Source: WTGA01 sp965231865 (GTDB taxonomy: Bacteria > Pseudomonadota > Gammaproteobacteria > Arenicellales > Poriferihabitantaceae). From it: a stretch of 64,000 nt of DNA. The notes beneath the pieces were generated by a model. The model did not search any database. It had not been told where the DNA came from and saw nothing but the letters and a program-made list of their open reading frames with translations. Below are positions 45,862-54,685 of this stretch, piece after piece; positions within the stretch are counted from its first letter, which is position 1; each line of letters begins with the position of its first letter. The DNA is taken from contig CBDDOJ010000001.1 of NCBI GenBank assembly GCA_965231865.1, forward strand, positions 744,001 to 808,000. Reading direction: 5' to 3'. The position numbers and the translations under genes were made by a program.

Positions 45862-47463
45862 ATGATGAACAGACCGCAATCTGTTGGGGAAGCACTGGTC
45901 GCGCTTCTTGCTGACTATGGTGTGGAGATGGTCTTTGGCATCCCCGGCACCCACAGCATCGAACTGTACCGGGGCCTGGAAGGCAGTCCTGTCCGCCATA
46001 TCTCACCCCGCCATGAGCAGGGCGGCGGATTCATGGCAGACGGGTACGCCCGGGTAAGCGGAAAACCCGGTGTCTGCTTCGTCATTACCGGACCCGGGGT
46101 CACCAACCTGTCGACTCCACTGGGAGAGGCCTACATGGACTCCGTGCCCATGCTGGTGATTTCCCCGGTCAATGATCCCGACCCGGATGGAATCAATCGA
46201 GGTCGACTGCATGAGATCACCAGCCAGTCTTCCGTCACGAAGCCTCTGACGGCGTTTAGCCGTACGGTGCGAAATGCCGATGAAATTCCCGAATTGGTCA
46301 AAAGGGCATTCGACCTGTTCCACAGCGAACGGCCCCGCCCCGTCCACATCAGCATCCCGCTGCACATTCTCCCCGAACCCATCCCGTCTCCGTGGAAAGC
46401 CACGGCTCCGGAAAAACCCGGGAAAGCAGGCACGCGGGAACTCAACACGGCGCGGGAACTCATTGAAAATGCCGTGGCTCCCGTACTGGTCATCGGCGGG
46501 GGGACCACGGCAGACCCGGATATCATCCTCCGGCTGGCAGACCGGGTCGGCTGCCCCGTACTGTCCACGGTTGCCGCCAGAGGGGTCATACCCGATTCAC
46601 ATCCTCTGAGCGCAGGTGCTCAGCTACGGGCTCCTCATGTCCAGGATGTCCTTGAACAGGCAGACCTTGGAATATTTCTGGGAACGGAATTCGCCCAGAC
46701 CGATCACTGGAATGATGACCTCCGGCTGCCGGGTCAACAGATATGGGTGAACCTGTGCCCCACCGCCCTGGACCAGCGGGGGGCTGCCCTGGCCATCAAA
46801 GCGGACTGCATTGATTTCGCAACACGCCTGGCCGAACAACTGGACGCGCCGGACCCGGCAAGGATGGCACAGACCCTGCGTACCTGTGAATCGGCCAGGA
46901 ACCTCCATGGTTCCGGGTTTTCTGAAAAAGAGAAAATCCACTGGGCGGTGTTGCAAACCATCCTGCCCCATCTTCCGGACCAGGCGACCATCACCAGTGA
47001 CATGACCCAGTTGGCGTATACCGCGGTGGATTACCTGCCCATGGCACGTCCCAATCAATGGCTGCACCCGACAGGCTATGGCACACTGGGCTATGCACTG
47101 CCGGCGGCAATCGGTGCCGCCCTGGCGGACCCGTCCAGGCCTGTCCTGGTGATCGTGGGCGATGCCGGGCTGCAGTACACCATGCAGGAAATGACGCTGG
47201 CCTCCGAACTGGGTCTGCACCTTGTGGTATTGCTGTGGAACAATGATGCTCTGCAACAGATTTGCGATGACATGGACCATGCAGGCATTGAACGAATCGG
47301 GATATTTCAACGGAATCCCGACTTCGTGGCACTGGCCCGGGCCTGTGGCTGGACCGCGAGACAATGCAGCGGGCTGTCCACACTGGGGGCTGAACTGGAA
47401 GAAGCATTTGATTCACCCGGGCCCACCCTCGTCAAACTCGACGAATCCTCCATTCAGGTCTGA
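45862..47463 (+). CDS. Thiamine-diphosphate-dependent enzyme, AruI/acetolactate-synthase-like
   Basis: About 533 residues from the ATG pair at 45862/45865 (a TTG at 45844 is less likely). N-terminal PYR domain with the catalytic glutamate in RHEQGGGFMADGYAR; middle domain about 200-330; C-terminal PP domain with the ThDP/Mg motif GDAGLQYTMQEM...NN near residue 435. The overall look is closest to 5-guanidino-2-oxopentanoate decarboxylase and related decarboxylases rather than IlvB. Paired with an MttB-family gene upstream, so the keto acid may come from methylated-amine breakdown. Confidence 0.85.
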   Translation: MMNRPQSVGEALVALLADYGVEMVFGIPGTHSIELYRGLEGSPVRHISPRHEQGGGFMADGYARVSGKPGVCFVITGPGVTNLSTPLGEAYMDSVPMLVISPVNDPDPDGINRGRLHEITSQSSVTKPLTAFSRTVRNADEIPELVKRAFDLFHSERPRPVHISIPLHILPEPIPSPWKATAPEKPGKAGTRELNTARELIENAVAPVLVIGGGTTADPDIILRLADRVGCPVLSTVAARGVIPDSHPLSAGAQLRAPHVQDVLEQADLGIFLGTEFAQTDHWNDDLRLPGQQIWVNLCPTALDQRGAALAIKADCIDFATRLAEQLDAPDPARMAQTLRTCESARNLHGSGFSEKEKIHWAVLQTILPHLPDQATITSDMTQLAYTAVDYLPMARPNQWLHPTGYGTLGYALPAAIGAALADPSRPVLVIVGDAGLQYTMQEMTLASELGLHLVVLLWNNDALQQICDDMDHAGIERIGIFQRNPDFVALARACGWTARQCSGLSTLGAELEEAFDSPGPTLVKLDESSIQV

Positions 47464-47657
47464 CAGGTTCCGGTATGTCCTGCCGTGACTTGCCCTTCCC
47501 TGACAGACCAACATTCATGTTCAGAAACGAACCCTCCTGCATGACGAAATTCCAGCCCCCGGGAGAGCCCTCCACCGAACTGCCCATGCAGACGGATGGG
47601 GATGGGTCCGATGTCTGTTTTCACCCCTGCCCAACCTAGAGAATATCCCTGCAACCG

Positions 47658-48560
47658 ATGTCTGTTTCCGTACATGGGCGCTACAACAAGCCGCTGACCG
47701 GCGCTTTTCTGGGATTTGCGTCCATGTCGTTTTTCTCCTGCCAGGACGCAATGATCAAGTTGCTGGCAGCGGATTATTCCCTGTTCCAGATTCTGTTTGT
47801 TCGCAGCATAGTGATTGTCATTCCATTGTTTGTTCTGTTGATTTTCCGGTACGGGAAAAAGGGGTTCCATACGCCAAGGTATGGAGATCATGCCCTGCGG
47901 GTATCGTATAATTTCATGGCTTTCATGAGCTACTACTTTGCGATCACCCGACTGCCCCTTGGACAGGTGACCGCCATCGCCCTTTCTGCGCCCCTGGTGA
48001 TGACCGCCCTGTCCGGCCCTCTCCTGGGGGAGCATGCGGACAGCAGGAAAAAACTCATTCTGACCGTCGGCTTCATCGGTGTGCTGCTGATCGTGCGCCC
48101 GGAAGCCTCTCCGGTGGACTGGGTGGGGACAGGGGCAGCACTGGGGGGCGCATTCATGTTCGCCCTGCTGGGAATCCAGACACGAAAAATGTCAGCGACT
48201 GAACCCACGGAACTGATGGTGTTTTTCAGCGGCTTGACGTTCCTGATGATTACCGGGGCAATCATGCTCACTCAATGGACAACACCTTCGCTGCAGGACG
48301 CGGCAATGCTGGTCAGCATCGGGATGGTTTCATTGATCGCACAACTGCTCATTGTCCACTCCTACCAATTTGCGGCGGTTTATATCATCGCACCATTCGA
48401 ATACGTCACCATATTGTGGGCAATCATTCTTGGCTGGTTTATGTTTTCCGAGGTCCCCACTCTCCTGATGCTGGCCGGCTCGGTGCTGATCATCGGTTCC
48501 GGGTTGATTATTGTACATCTTGAGCGACCACAGGCCACGTCGGGGAAAATCCCGCACTAA
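47658..48560 (+). CDS. EamA/DMT-superfamily exporter
   Basis: 300 residues with ten hydrophobic segments in two EamA repeats. Landmarks: FASMSFFSCQDAMIKLLA in helix 1, LPLGQVTAIALSAPLVMTALS in helix 4, and the second repeat from about residue 155 (GTGAALGGAFMFALLGIQTRKMS). Members export metabolites or amino acids. Convergent with the GcvT-like gene; substrate unknown. Confidence 0.87.
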   Translation: MSVSVHGRYNKPLTGAFLGFASMSFFSCQDAMIKLLAADYSLFQILFVRSIVIVIPLFVLLIFRYGKKGFHTPRYGDHALRVSYNFMAFMSYYFAITRLPLGQVTAIALSAPLVMTALSGPLLGEHADSRKKLILTVGFIGVLLIVRPEASPVDWVGTGAALGGAFMFALLGIQTRKMSATEPTELMVFFSGLTFLMITGAIMLTQWTTPSLQDAAMLVSIGMVSLIAQLLIVHSYQFAAVYIIAPFEYVTILWAIILGWFMFSEVPTLLMLAGSVLIIGSGLIIVHLERPQATSGKIPH

Positions 48561-48580
48561 CCCGGCCCCGGGCTTTCTCC

Positions 48581-49747
48581 TCAAGGGATGGATTGATCAA
48601 TCATGCCTCTTGGAATCCGCTTTCTGGAATCGTAGAAAGGCAGCGGAACGATCTCGCAGGGGGCGGTCCCGCCGTCCACCGTTTCTACCGTCAGCGTCCG
48701 CCCAATCCAATCCCCGGAATCACTGAATCTGGCATACCCGATCCCACAGTTCAGCGTTGGCGACCACGAGGTGGATGTGACCTGACCAACCGTTGCCAGG
48801 GCTTCCAGTATTTTCCCCCCTTTGGCCGGCTTTGCGGTTTCGCACCGGAGCCCGACAAGCACCGGTCGCTTGTCTACTTCAAGCAGAGCCTCCCTGCCGA
48901 TAAAACCTTCCTTGTCCAGGTCTATGAATGCGCCCAGTCCCGCCTGAAAAGGAGTCATTGAGAGATCAAAATCGGATAGATTATCCAGAATTCCCGCTTC
49001 GATCCGCCGCATCCCCATGGAAGCCATACTGCCGTATACCATGCCATGTGGTGAACCGGCTTCCATGACATCATTCCAGAGCCGCTCATGATCCGTTTTT
49101 GTGCCTTCAGAATAGATTTCATAGCCCAGTTCACCGGTCCAGCCAGTACGGGATACATACAACTCCTGCCCCCCGATATCGTAGAAGCCCGAATCGAAAT
49201 ACTTCATGCTTCGATCAATTGCACCATGGGATGCGTCCGCCATGACCTGCATGGACTTCGGCCCCTGAATCTGCAGGACCCGAGAACCCGGGTCAGAAAT
49301 GGTGATCTCAAACCCGCTACTGTGGGCGATAAGCCAGGCATGAAGGTCACCGTCAGGCTGCACATACCAAAAACGGTTTTCCTCCACCCTGAAGAGAATG
49401 CCGTCCATAAACATACCACCACCTGGGGCGCATGCAATGGTGTATCGGCCGCGTCCTGCCAACAAATCGCCGACCTGCCGGGAAAAAATTCTTTCCAGGA
49501 AGGGCACGGTGTCAGGACCTTCAATTTGCCAGGGTCTTTCCGGCACATCGTACAGGACCGATTTTCTCCTCAGGTTCCAGTAGGTTGCTACCGGGTCCTT
49601 TCCATTGGAAGACTCGTAGTACCGACCGGCGGCAACGCCAAGAACGGTTTCCGGGCCCGCATAGAAGTCGAAATAGGGGGACTGCTCAAAACGCCTTGCG
49701 CTAATGCGAACGGTATTCACCGTAGCAGGATGAATGGGGATGTCCAT
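48581..49747 (-). CDS. DmdA/GcvT-like folate-dependent methyltransferase, copy 1
   Basis: 388 residues. The aminomethyltransferase fold is clear: ARRFEQSPYFDFYAG at the N terminus, RYTIACAPGGGMFMDGILFR, LQIQGPKSMQVMADASHG near residue 155 and YVSRTGWTGELGYEIYSEG near 190. These parts match DMSP demethylase DmdA better than GcvT itself, but clade membership needs a tree. Flanked by two EamA exporters, with no glycine-cleavage genes. A close paralogue ends the betaine-transport operon at 59.1 kb. Confidence 0.82.
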   Translation of the reverse strand: MDIPIHPATVNTVRISARRFEQSPYFDFYAGPETVLGVAAGRYYESSNGKDPVATYWNLRRKSVLYDVPERPWQIEGPDTVPFLERIFSRQVGDLLAGRGRYTIACAPGGGMFMDGILFRVEENRFWYVQPDGDLHAWLIAHSSGFEITISDPGSRVLQIQGPKSMQVMADASHGAIDRSMKYFDSGFYDIGGQELYVSRTGWTGELGYEIYSEGTKTDHERLWNDVMEAGSPHGMVYGSMASMGMRRIEAGILDNLSDFDLSMTPFQAGLGAFIDLDKEGFIGREALLEVDKRPVLVGLRCETAKPAKGGKILEALATVGQVTSTSWSPTLNCGIGYARFSDSGDWIGRTLTVETVDGGTAPCEIVPLPFYDSRKRIPRGMIDQSIP

Positions 49748-49870
49748 GATGATGAACCCGCTATAAATTTAACCTTATCAAACCCAGGCTGAAAAACTCT
49801 GGTTCGCATCCATGGCCGGCTGGTGCACGCCATGCACTGCGCCGGACCGTGCCGGTTGATTCCGGGATTT

Positions 49871-50785
49871 TCAACCGATGCGGCCACTTTGAATATTTTG
49901 ATTATACCCGAACCATACTTCGATCAGTCCGGCCAACAGAATCGCAACCGCGCCCATCCATTGAATCCACAACATTGTTTCCTCTGGAATCAGGATGGCA
50001 GCGCTGACAATGGCCACCACAACTTCCGACATCGTCAGGATGCCAACGCGTCCTGGAAACAATAACTGTGAAACCCTGAAAATAATGATAAAGCAGGGCA
50101 ATAAAATTATGATGGACCAGAAGGCAGCGGTGGGAAACGCAGTTTTGATCGTCGCAAAAGCAGGGAGAGGGTCCACATAAAAAACCCCGGCAAAGACTGC
50201 TGAAATAGCCGTCGTTGAAATAAATACAAATGCTGTCAACGGCAGGAGGGGAATATTTGGCCATCGGTTCAGCGTAGCGATCCCCATTGCCCAGAATATA
50301 CCGGACATAAAACTGTACAGGTCCCCGATGTTCAGCGGGTATGCCGCGGACTCACCATCTGATGACAACAGCAGGCACAGCCCCGAAAATCCGATGCCAA
50401 TCGAAATAACCCGTGCTTTGGTGAACGGCTCGGACAACCAGAGCACCCCGATTAAAGTGGACCACACAGGGGTCAGGTAATACAGCAGCGTGGCCCTGAC
50501 TACCGTAGTTTCCACCAGACCATTGGCATACAGGGTAAACGCCATGCCGATCATTATGGATGCGAGAGCAGTCGGCCCATGGACACCGGCCAACCGCTTG
50601 AAACCAAAGAACAGCAATGGGCACAACACAATCAATGGACAGGCGTTAAAAAAGACGACACTCCACGCACTGGATACACCAAGATTTTCAATGGCTCTCA
50701 AGGGAAGCCAATACAGGCCCCAGGCCGCGGCACTGAGGGAAAGCGCAAGGCTCAGCGTTTTGTCAGAATAGGCCCTGGAGAACAT
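49871..50785 (-). CDS. EamA/DMT-superfamily exporter
   Basis: 304 residues, ten hydrophobic segments (first: LSLALSLSAAAWGLYWLPL; second repeat from about residue 155). A conserved TLLYYLTPVWSTLIGVLWLSEP segment is typical of the family. It begins two bases after the end of the broken VOC gene on the same strand, so the two once formed an operon. Confidence 0.87.
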   Translation of the reverse strand: MFSRAYSDKTLSLALSLSAAAWGLYWLPLRAIENLGVSSAWSVVFFNACPLIVLCPLLFFGFKRLAGVHGPTALASIMIGMAFTLYANGLVETTVVRATLLYYLTPVWSTLIGVLWLSEPFTKARVISIGIGFSGLCLLLSSDGESAAYPLNIGDLYSFMSGIFWAMGIATLNRWPNIPLLPLTAFVFISTTAISAVFAGVFYVDPLPAFATIKTAFPTAAFWSIIILLPCFIIIFRVSQLLFPGRVGILTMSEVVVAIVSAAILIPEETMLWIQWMGAVAILLAGLIEVWFGYNQNIQSGRIG

Positions 50786-50787
50786 CT

Positions 50788-51385
50788 TTAACGCATGCCG
50801 TGGACATGTGCACAGATTTTATTGCCATCCAGGTCCCGTATGTAGGCATAATAGGTCGGTCCGTCGGCAGGCCGACACCCCGGTGCCCCTTCATCCGTGC
50901 CCCCGCTCTCCATTGCCACGGCATGAAAGCGATGGGAATTATATACTTTACTAAGCATATTCATTTTCTTGTCATCTTTTCTTGTCATCTGATGTATAAT
51001 TCTATTCAAATTCCACTCACTTATAACCGAGTGGCAGCCTTGGGGACTCAGGCGGTTGGACGGGAAGAGGCGATTGCGTTGGCAACCTCAGTGATCCGTC
51101 AAGAGAATATACTGCTTAATCATGTATATAAGTCCCAAAGCGGTCTACTGCTAGCCTTGATTCGGCCACCAGGGCGATCATCGTGCCGTTGCCCAGGGTC
51201 ACTGTCTGTCGGGTGTAGGGTCGGATGACGTAAAATTCGATCTGCCCCGGCGAGGCTTTCGCTGCATACCCGACATAGTCCACAGTACGCTCGACTTTCA
51301 TCAGCCCAAGCGACGCAGGGACGGCATCATAGAAATCCGCAGAACGCGACAGATCGCTGGCGCCCACCATCATGTATCCGATCAT
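50788..51385 (-). pseudogene. VOC/glyoxalase-family gene split by a 203-bp MITE
   Basis: The N-terminal half starts at the ATG at 51383-51385 after AGGAGG and reads MIGYMMVGASDLSRSADFYD as far as AVDRF. The C-terminal half reads HAVAMESGGTDEGAP to LDGNKICAHVHGMR. Removing the 203-bp insertion plus one target-site copy joins the halves exactly in frame (DRF-HAV) to a 128-residue VOC protein. Both halves have no other lesion, so the disruption is recent. VOC proteins bind metals for glyoxalase, dioxygenase or resistance roles; function unknown. Confidence 0.85.
50934..51136. mobile_element. Non-autonomous element (MITE), 203 bp
   Basis: Imperfect terminal inverted repeats GGGAATTATATAC (50934-50946) and GGGACTTATATAC (reverse of 51124-51136), one mismatch in 13, with weaker similarity further in (TAAGCA). 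Flanked by 8-bp direct repeats AAAGCGAT (50926-50933) and AAAGCGGT (51137-51144), seven of eight identical. No transposase. An 8-bp duplication with GGG ends suggests mobilisation by an IS1595-like transposase, which is a guess. Confidence 0.8.
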
Positions 51386-51496
51386 GATGACCACCTCCTG
51401 TTTACAGAAAACAATTTTTCCAGGAAAACAGAACCCGGTTCCCGGAAGGCTGGGTGAGCCCGCCATCTTGATATTGATTTCATGTCAACTCCCTGC

Positions 51497-51546
51497 GTTG
51501 AACAAGCCGGGGATTCTACCAGCTTCACATGGATGTCCGACAGGAA
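51497..51546 (-). repeat. Diverged copy of the MORN-gene leader
   Basis: About 50 bases, 41 of 50 identical to 52053-52102. Followed on the reverse strand by ATGAAATCAATATCAAGATGGCGG, which resembles the start of the MORN gene. It seems to be the remnant of a duplicated gene. Confidence 0.65.
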
Positions 51547-51628
51547 CCCAATGGACATTAGCTGTAGGTCTGTATGCAGACATAGAAAGATTTGACTATG
51601 TTTCCGGACCCCCCGCGAAGCTGGCCCC

Positions 51629-52033
51629 CTATTGTAGTTGGTCGTTCACATACCAGAGTTCCTTAACCGTACCATCCGGGAATGTGACCACCCAATGCCC
51701 ATGTTTCTGGCCGTTCACATACGGGCCTTCCATTACTTCACCGTCCGATGCTTTGACCACCCAATGCCCGTGTTCCAGGTCGTTCACAAACTCGCCTTCC
51801 AGAACCGTACCGTTCGGTAATTTGGTCACCCAATTCCCGTGTTTCTGGCCGTTCACAAACTCGCCTTCTATAACCGTACCGTCCGGTAATTTGAACACCC
51901 AATGCCCGTGTTCCAGGTCGTTCACATACTGACCGTCCACAACCGTACCGTCCGAAAGTGTGAACACTTCCGCGATTCCGGCCAATGGTGTTATCAATGC
52001 GGCCACCAGAACCGCCAGTATCTTGATTTTCAT
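51629..52033 (-). CDS. Exported MORN-repeat protein
   Basis: 134 residues from the ATG at 52031-52033; the longer open frame to 52255 is rejected because a signal peptide (MKIKILAVLVAALITPLAGIA) starts here. The mature part is four and a half repeats of 23 residues with the MORN-like pattern DGTVxEGxFVNGxxHGxWV (also seen in YwqK-type proteins). The repeats alternate in two types: NDLEHG in copies 1 and 3, NGQKHG in copies 2 and 4. Periplasmic or surface; function unknown. Confidence 0.8.
   Translation of the reverse strand: MKIKILAVLVAALITPLAGIAEVFTLSDGTVVDGQYVNDLEHGHWVFKLPDGTVIEGEFVNGQKHGNWVTKLPNGTVLEGEFVNDLEHGHWVVKASDGEVMEGPYVNGQKHGHWVVTFPDGTVKELWYVNDQLQ
51640..51970 (-). repeat. 69-bp tandem coding repeats of the MORN gene
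   Basis: Four full 69-base units plus a partial one, nearly identical in places (for example GTTCACAAACTCGCCTTC). The alternation of two unit types implies a 138-base dimer duplicated once. Confidence 0.75.
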
Positions 52034-52052
52034 TTTGTGCCTCAATGGTTGT

Positions 52053-52102
52053 GTTGAGCAAACCGGGAAGTTTACCAGTTTCACATGGATGCCCGACAAG
52101 GA
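52053..52102 (-). repeat. MORN-gene leader, second copy
   Basis: Direct repeat partner of 51497-51546, located just upstream of the MORN gene start. Confidence 0.65.
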
Positions 52103-52498
52103 TTTCCGCTGGCAATTTCCGAACTTCAGACTGGACCGGCGAAGCACGGCCTCCAAGCGCCAATCCCTGTCCCTGAAGGGGTGGAGCCCTCCTTTGGCCC
52201 TCCGGTAACCCCACGACTTTTTCCAACGTGGTTTTTCGAAATCCATGCGGAACAACCGCTTTCGAAGGCGACTCCAGGAAGTTCAGCACGTCGGATTGAG
52301 GGGATGGGGCGCATCCTGACTTGGACGGGCCCCTGCAATCCGCACCAGCGACCCCCGCATTTTCCCGGCGTGATCACTGTTCAGAGTTCAATTGACTTAA
52401 AAACTGCTCAATGGTAAGTTCATTTGATCGTAAAGCAACCCAGATGTGTGTCACAAGAAATACGATCAACCCCCACTACACAGTATTAGGAGGCAAAG
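52103..52498 (+). promoter_or_regulatory. About 400-base leader region of the betaine-transport operon
   Basis: No gene is recognised here. A possible -35 box TTGACT at 52392-52397 with a weak TAAGTT 17 bases on would start transcription about 80 bases before proX. The ribosome-binding site TTAGGAGGCAAAG right before the proX ATG is strong. A hairpin ACCCCACGA...CGTGGTTTTT near 52208-52234 may end transcription from upstream. Confidence 0.35.
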
Positions 52499-53449
52499 AT
52501 GTCCAAGAAATTTACCGTTTCAACGTTGATTGCAGTAGCGATGCTTGCAATAAGCGGGAACACGATATCCGCCGATGTACCGGAATCCAGCGACCCCATC
52601 AAAGTGATCCTGAACGACTGGACAGGACAGCTCTTCTCGGCCAAGGTGGCCGGCGGCCTCCTTGAAAAGATGGGCTACAACATCGAATACGTAAGTGCTG
52701 GTGCGCTGCCCCAGCATGCCGGCCTGGCCCAGGGAAACCTGCATTTTCAGACGGAGGTCTGGAGCAACAACGTTGGTGACCTGTACCCCAAAGCAGTCGA
52801 ATCCGGTGAAATTGTGGTCGTGGGCAACCTTGGACTTGAGCCAAGGGAAGGCTGGATCTACCCCCCCTATATGGAGGAAAAATGCCCGGGTTTGCCCGGC
52901 TACAAAGCACTGTACGAGTGCGCGCAGGCATTTGCCGCCGCGGAGACCTTCCCGGAAGGTCGCCTGATCACATATCCGGCGGACTGGGGTACCCGTTCCC
53001 GGGATGTGGTTACCGCCATTGGCTTGCCGTTCAAGGCGATTCCCGGCGGCAGTGAGGGCGCCATGGTGGCAGAGCTGACCTCTGCACACGCAGCGGAAGC
53101 CCCTATCCTGATGATGATGTGGCAGCCGCATTGGATCTTTGCGGCCTACGACTTCAACTGGGTTGAATGGAACGCCATTGATGGCGAATGCCAGGAGGAA
53201 ACCCAGGAAAAAGACACCGCGTGCGGGTTTGCCCAGGCAACGGTGAACAAGGTTGCCTGGAGCGGCCTGGAAGAAAAGTGGCCAGCGGCCTTCAAGATGT
53301 TGACCATGATGTCCCTGACCAATGCAGATGAGAACTCGGCAATTCTCCAGGTCGACAACGAAAGCCGGGATGTGGATGACGTTGCGGCAGAGTGGATTGC
53401 CAACAATGAGGACCGGTGGAAGCCCTGGATTGACGCTGCAATGATGTAA
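52499..53449 (+). CDS. proX: Glycine-betaine/proline-type ABC substrate-binding protein (ProX/OpuAC)
   Basis: 316 residues. Signal peptide FTVSTLIAVAMLAISGNTISA, then an OpuAC-type domain: VILNDWTGQLFSAKVAGGLLEKMG, LQTEVW-like HFQTEVWSNN, MMWQPHWIFAAYDF. Several tryptophans could build the cation-pi box that binds quaternary ammonium or sulfonium groups. Strong AGGAGG ribosome-binding site. First gene of a five-gene operon ending with a DmdA/GcvT-like enzyme. The exact ligand (betaine, choline, DMSP or an oxide) cannot be told by eye. Confidence 0.88.
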   Translation: MSKKFTVSTLIAVAMLAISGNTISADVPESSDPIKVILNDWTGQLFSAKVAGGLLEKMGYNIEYVSAGALPQHAGLAQGNLHFQTEVWSNNVGDLYPKAVESGEIVVVGNLGLEPREGWIYPPYMEEKCPGLPGYKALYECAQAFAAAETFPEGRLITYPADWGTRSRDVVTAIGLPFKAIPGGSEGAMVAELTSAHAAEAPILMMMWQPHWIFAAYDFNWVEWNAIDGECQEETQEKDTACGFAQATVNKVAWSGLEEKWPAAFKMLTMMSLTNADENSAILQVDNESRDVDDVAAEWIANNEDRWKPWIDAAMM

Positions 53450-53466
53450 ATTCGTTCCTGCGGATG

Positions 53467-53490
53467 GGCAGTGCCTTCAACGGCACTGCC
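53467..53490 (+). promoter_or_regulatory. Stable hairpin between proX and proV
   Basis: Perfect 9-bp stem GGCAGTGCC / GGCACTGCC with loop TTCAAC, then TCGGTCCCCCTTTT. Likely a partial terminator or 3-prime stabiliser giving more binding protein than transporter, as is usual for ABC importers. Confidence 0.6.
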
Positions 53491-53608
53491 TCGGTCCCCC
53501 TTTTCATACAGATGAAACACAATCCGGCATTGTCCGGACCCACCGCCTGGACCCCCAGCCAAATTTCCCGGGAGGCCTGAAATCAAAACCTACGTCGCAG
53601 ATGACCAG

Positions 53609-54664
53609 GTGGTCAAGTTATCTTGCCGCAATATCTGGAAAGTGTATGGCACCCGTCCTGACCAGTTTTTTGATGGAGGGAATGGCAAGATGGATGATCC
53701 CATGGCCCATGCCGACACTGTCCGCCGCGGCGGCCATATTGTGGCCAACGCTGATGTCAGCTTTGATGTCCATGTCGGTGAAACCTTCATCATCATGGGG
53801 CTGTCGGGCTCCGGCAAATCCACCACGGTGCGCTGCCTGTCCCGCTTGGTGGAACCCACAGCGGGGGAAGTCCTGCTGGATGGCGAAAACCTCCTGAAAA
53901 AATCCGATGCGGAACTGTGTGAAATACGCCGCCACAAGATGGGGATGGTTTTTCAGAATTTTGGCCTGATGCCGCATCTGAACGTTATCGACAATATCGC
54001 CTTTCCACTGAAACTGCAGGGTGTCAGCAAAAGTGAACGCTACACCCAGGCCGAACGCGTTATCGAACTCGTCGATCTTGGGGGTCGGGAGAACAATTTC
54101 CCAAACGAACTGTCGGGTGGTCAACAGCAGCGGGTCGGCATTGCGCGGTCCCTGGCTGTGGAGCCGGATGTCTGGTTTCTGGATGAACCGTTTTCAGCAC
54201 TTGATCCCCTGATCCGAAAGCAAATGCAGGATGAATTCCTGCGTATCCAATCGGTTCTGCACAAATCCATCGTCTTTATCACCCATGACTTCCAGGAAGC
54301 ATTGCGCCTCGCCGACCGCATGGCAATTATGCGCGACGGCGCCATTGTCCAGATTGGCAGCCCTGTGGACCTGATCCTGAACCCGGTGGATGACTATGTC
54401 CGTGAATTTACCCACGATGTCCCGTGGGAAAGTATCCTTCGGGCAGCAGATATCGTGGAAGAACCCTCCGGATCAACCAAAGGAATGGGCAGGATACCCG
54501 GGGATACCCTGGTCTCCCAACTGTTGCGATACGTTTCGGAACACGAGGAGGGCGTGCTCGTAGAAGCGCAGGACGGGTCGGTTCTTGGCATTGCGACGGC
54601 ACGTGGCGTTGTTTCCGCCCTCGCGTCCGGCAGCGGCGACGAGCCTGCTCCAGTGAGGGCATAG
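53609..54664 (+). CDS. proV: Betaine-type ABC transporter ATP-binding protein (ProV/OpuAA)
   Basis: 351 residues from GTG 53609 (MVKLSCRNIWKVYG matches the family start); the frame is open further upstream without an ATG, and GGGAGG at 53570 would suit a non-standard start near 53582. Walker A GLSGSGKST, signature LSGGQQQRVGIARSL, Walker B VWFLDEPFSALDPL. The C-terminal ~70 residues look like the shortened CBS-type regulatory part. Twenty-one bases before the permease gene. Confidence 0.9.
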   Translation: MVKLSCRNIWKVYGTRPDQFFDGGNGKMDDPMAHADTVRRGGHIVANADVSFDVHVGETFIIMGLSGSGKSTTVRCLSRLVEPTAGEVLLDGENLLKKSDAELCEIRRHKMGMVFQNFGLMPHLNVIDNIAFPLKLQGVSKSERYTQAERVIELVDLGGRENNFPNELSGGQQQRVGIARSLAVEPDVWFLDEPFSALDPLIRKQMQDEFLRIQSVLHKSIVFITHDFQEALRLADRMAIMRDGAIVQIGSPVDLILNPVDDYVREFTHDVPWESILRAADIVEEPSGSTKGMGRIPGDTLVSQLLRYVSEHEEGVLVEAQDGSVLGIATARGVVSALASGSGDEPAPVRA

Positions 54665-54685
54665 GCTTGCATTTGGTCCCATTGC

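Noticed and set aside
52103..52417. Forward 110-codon frame upstream of proX
   Set aside because: No domain or ribosome-binding site; it overlaps repeated leader sequence of the MORN gene.
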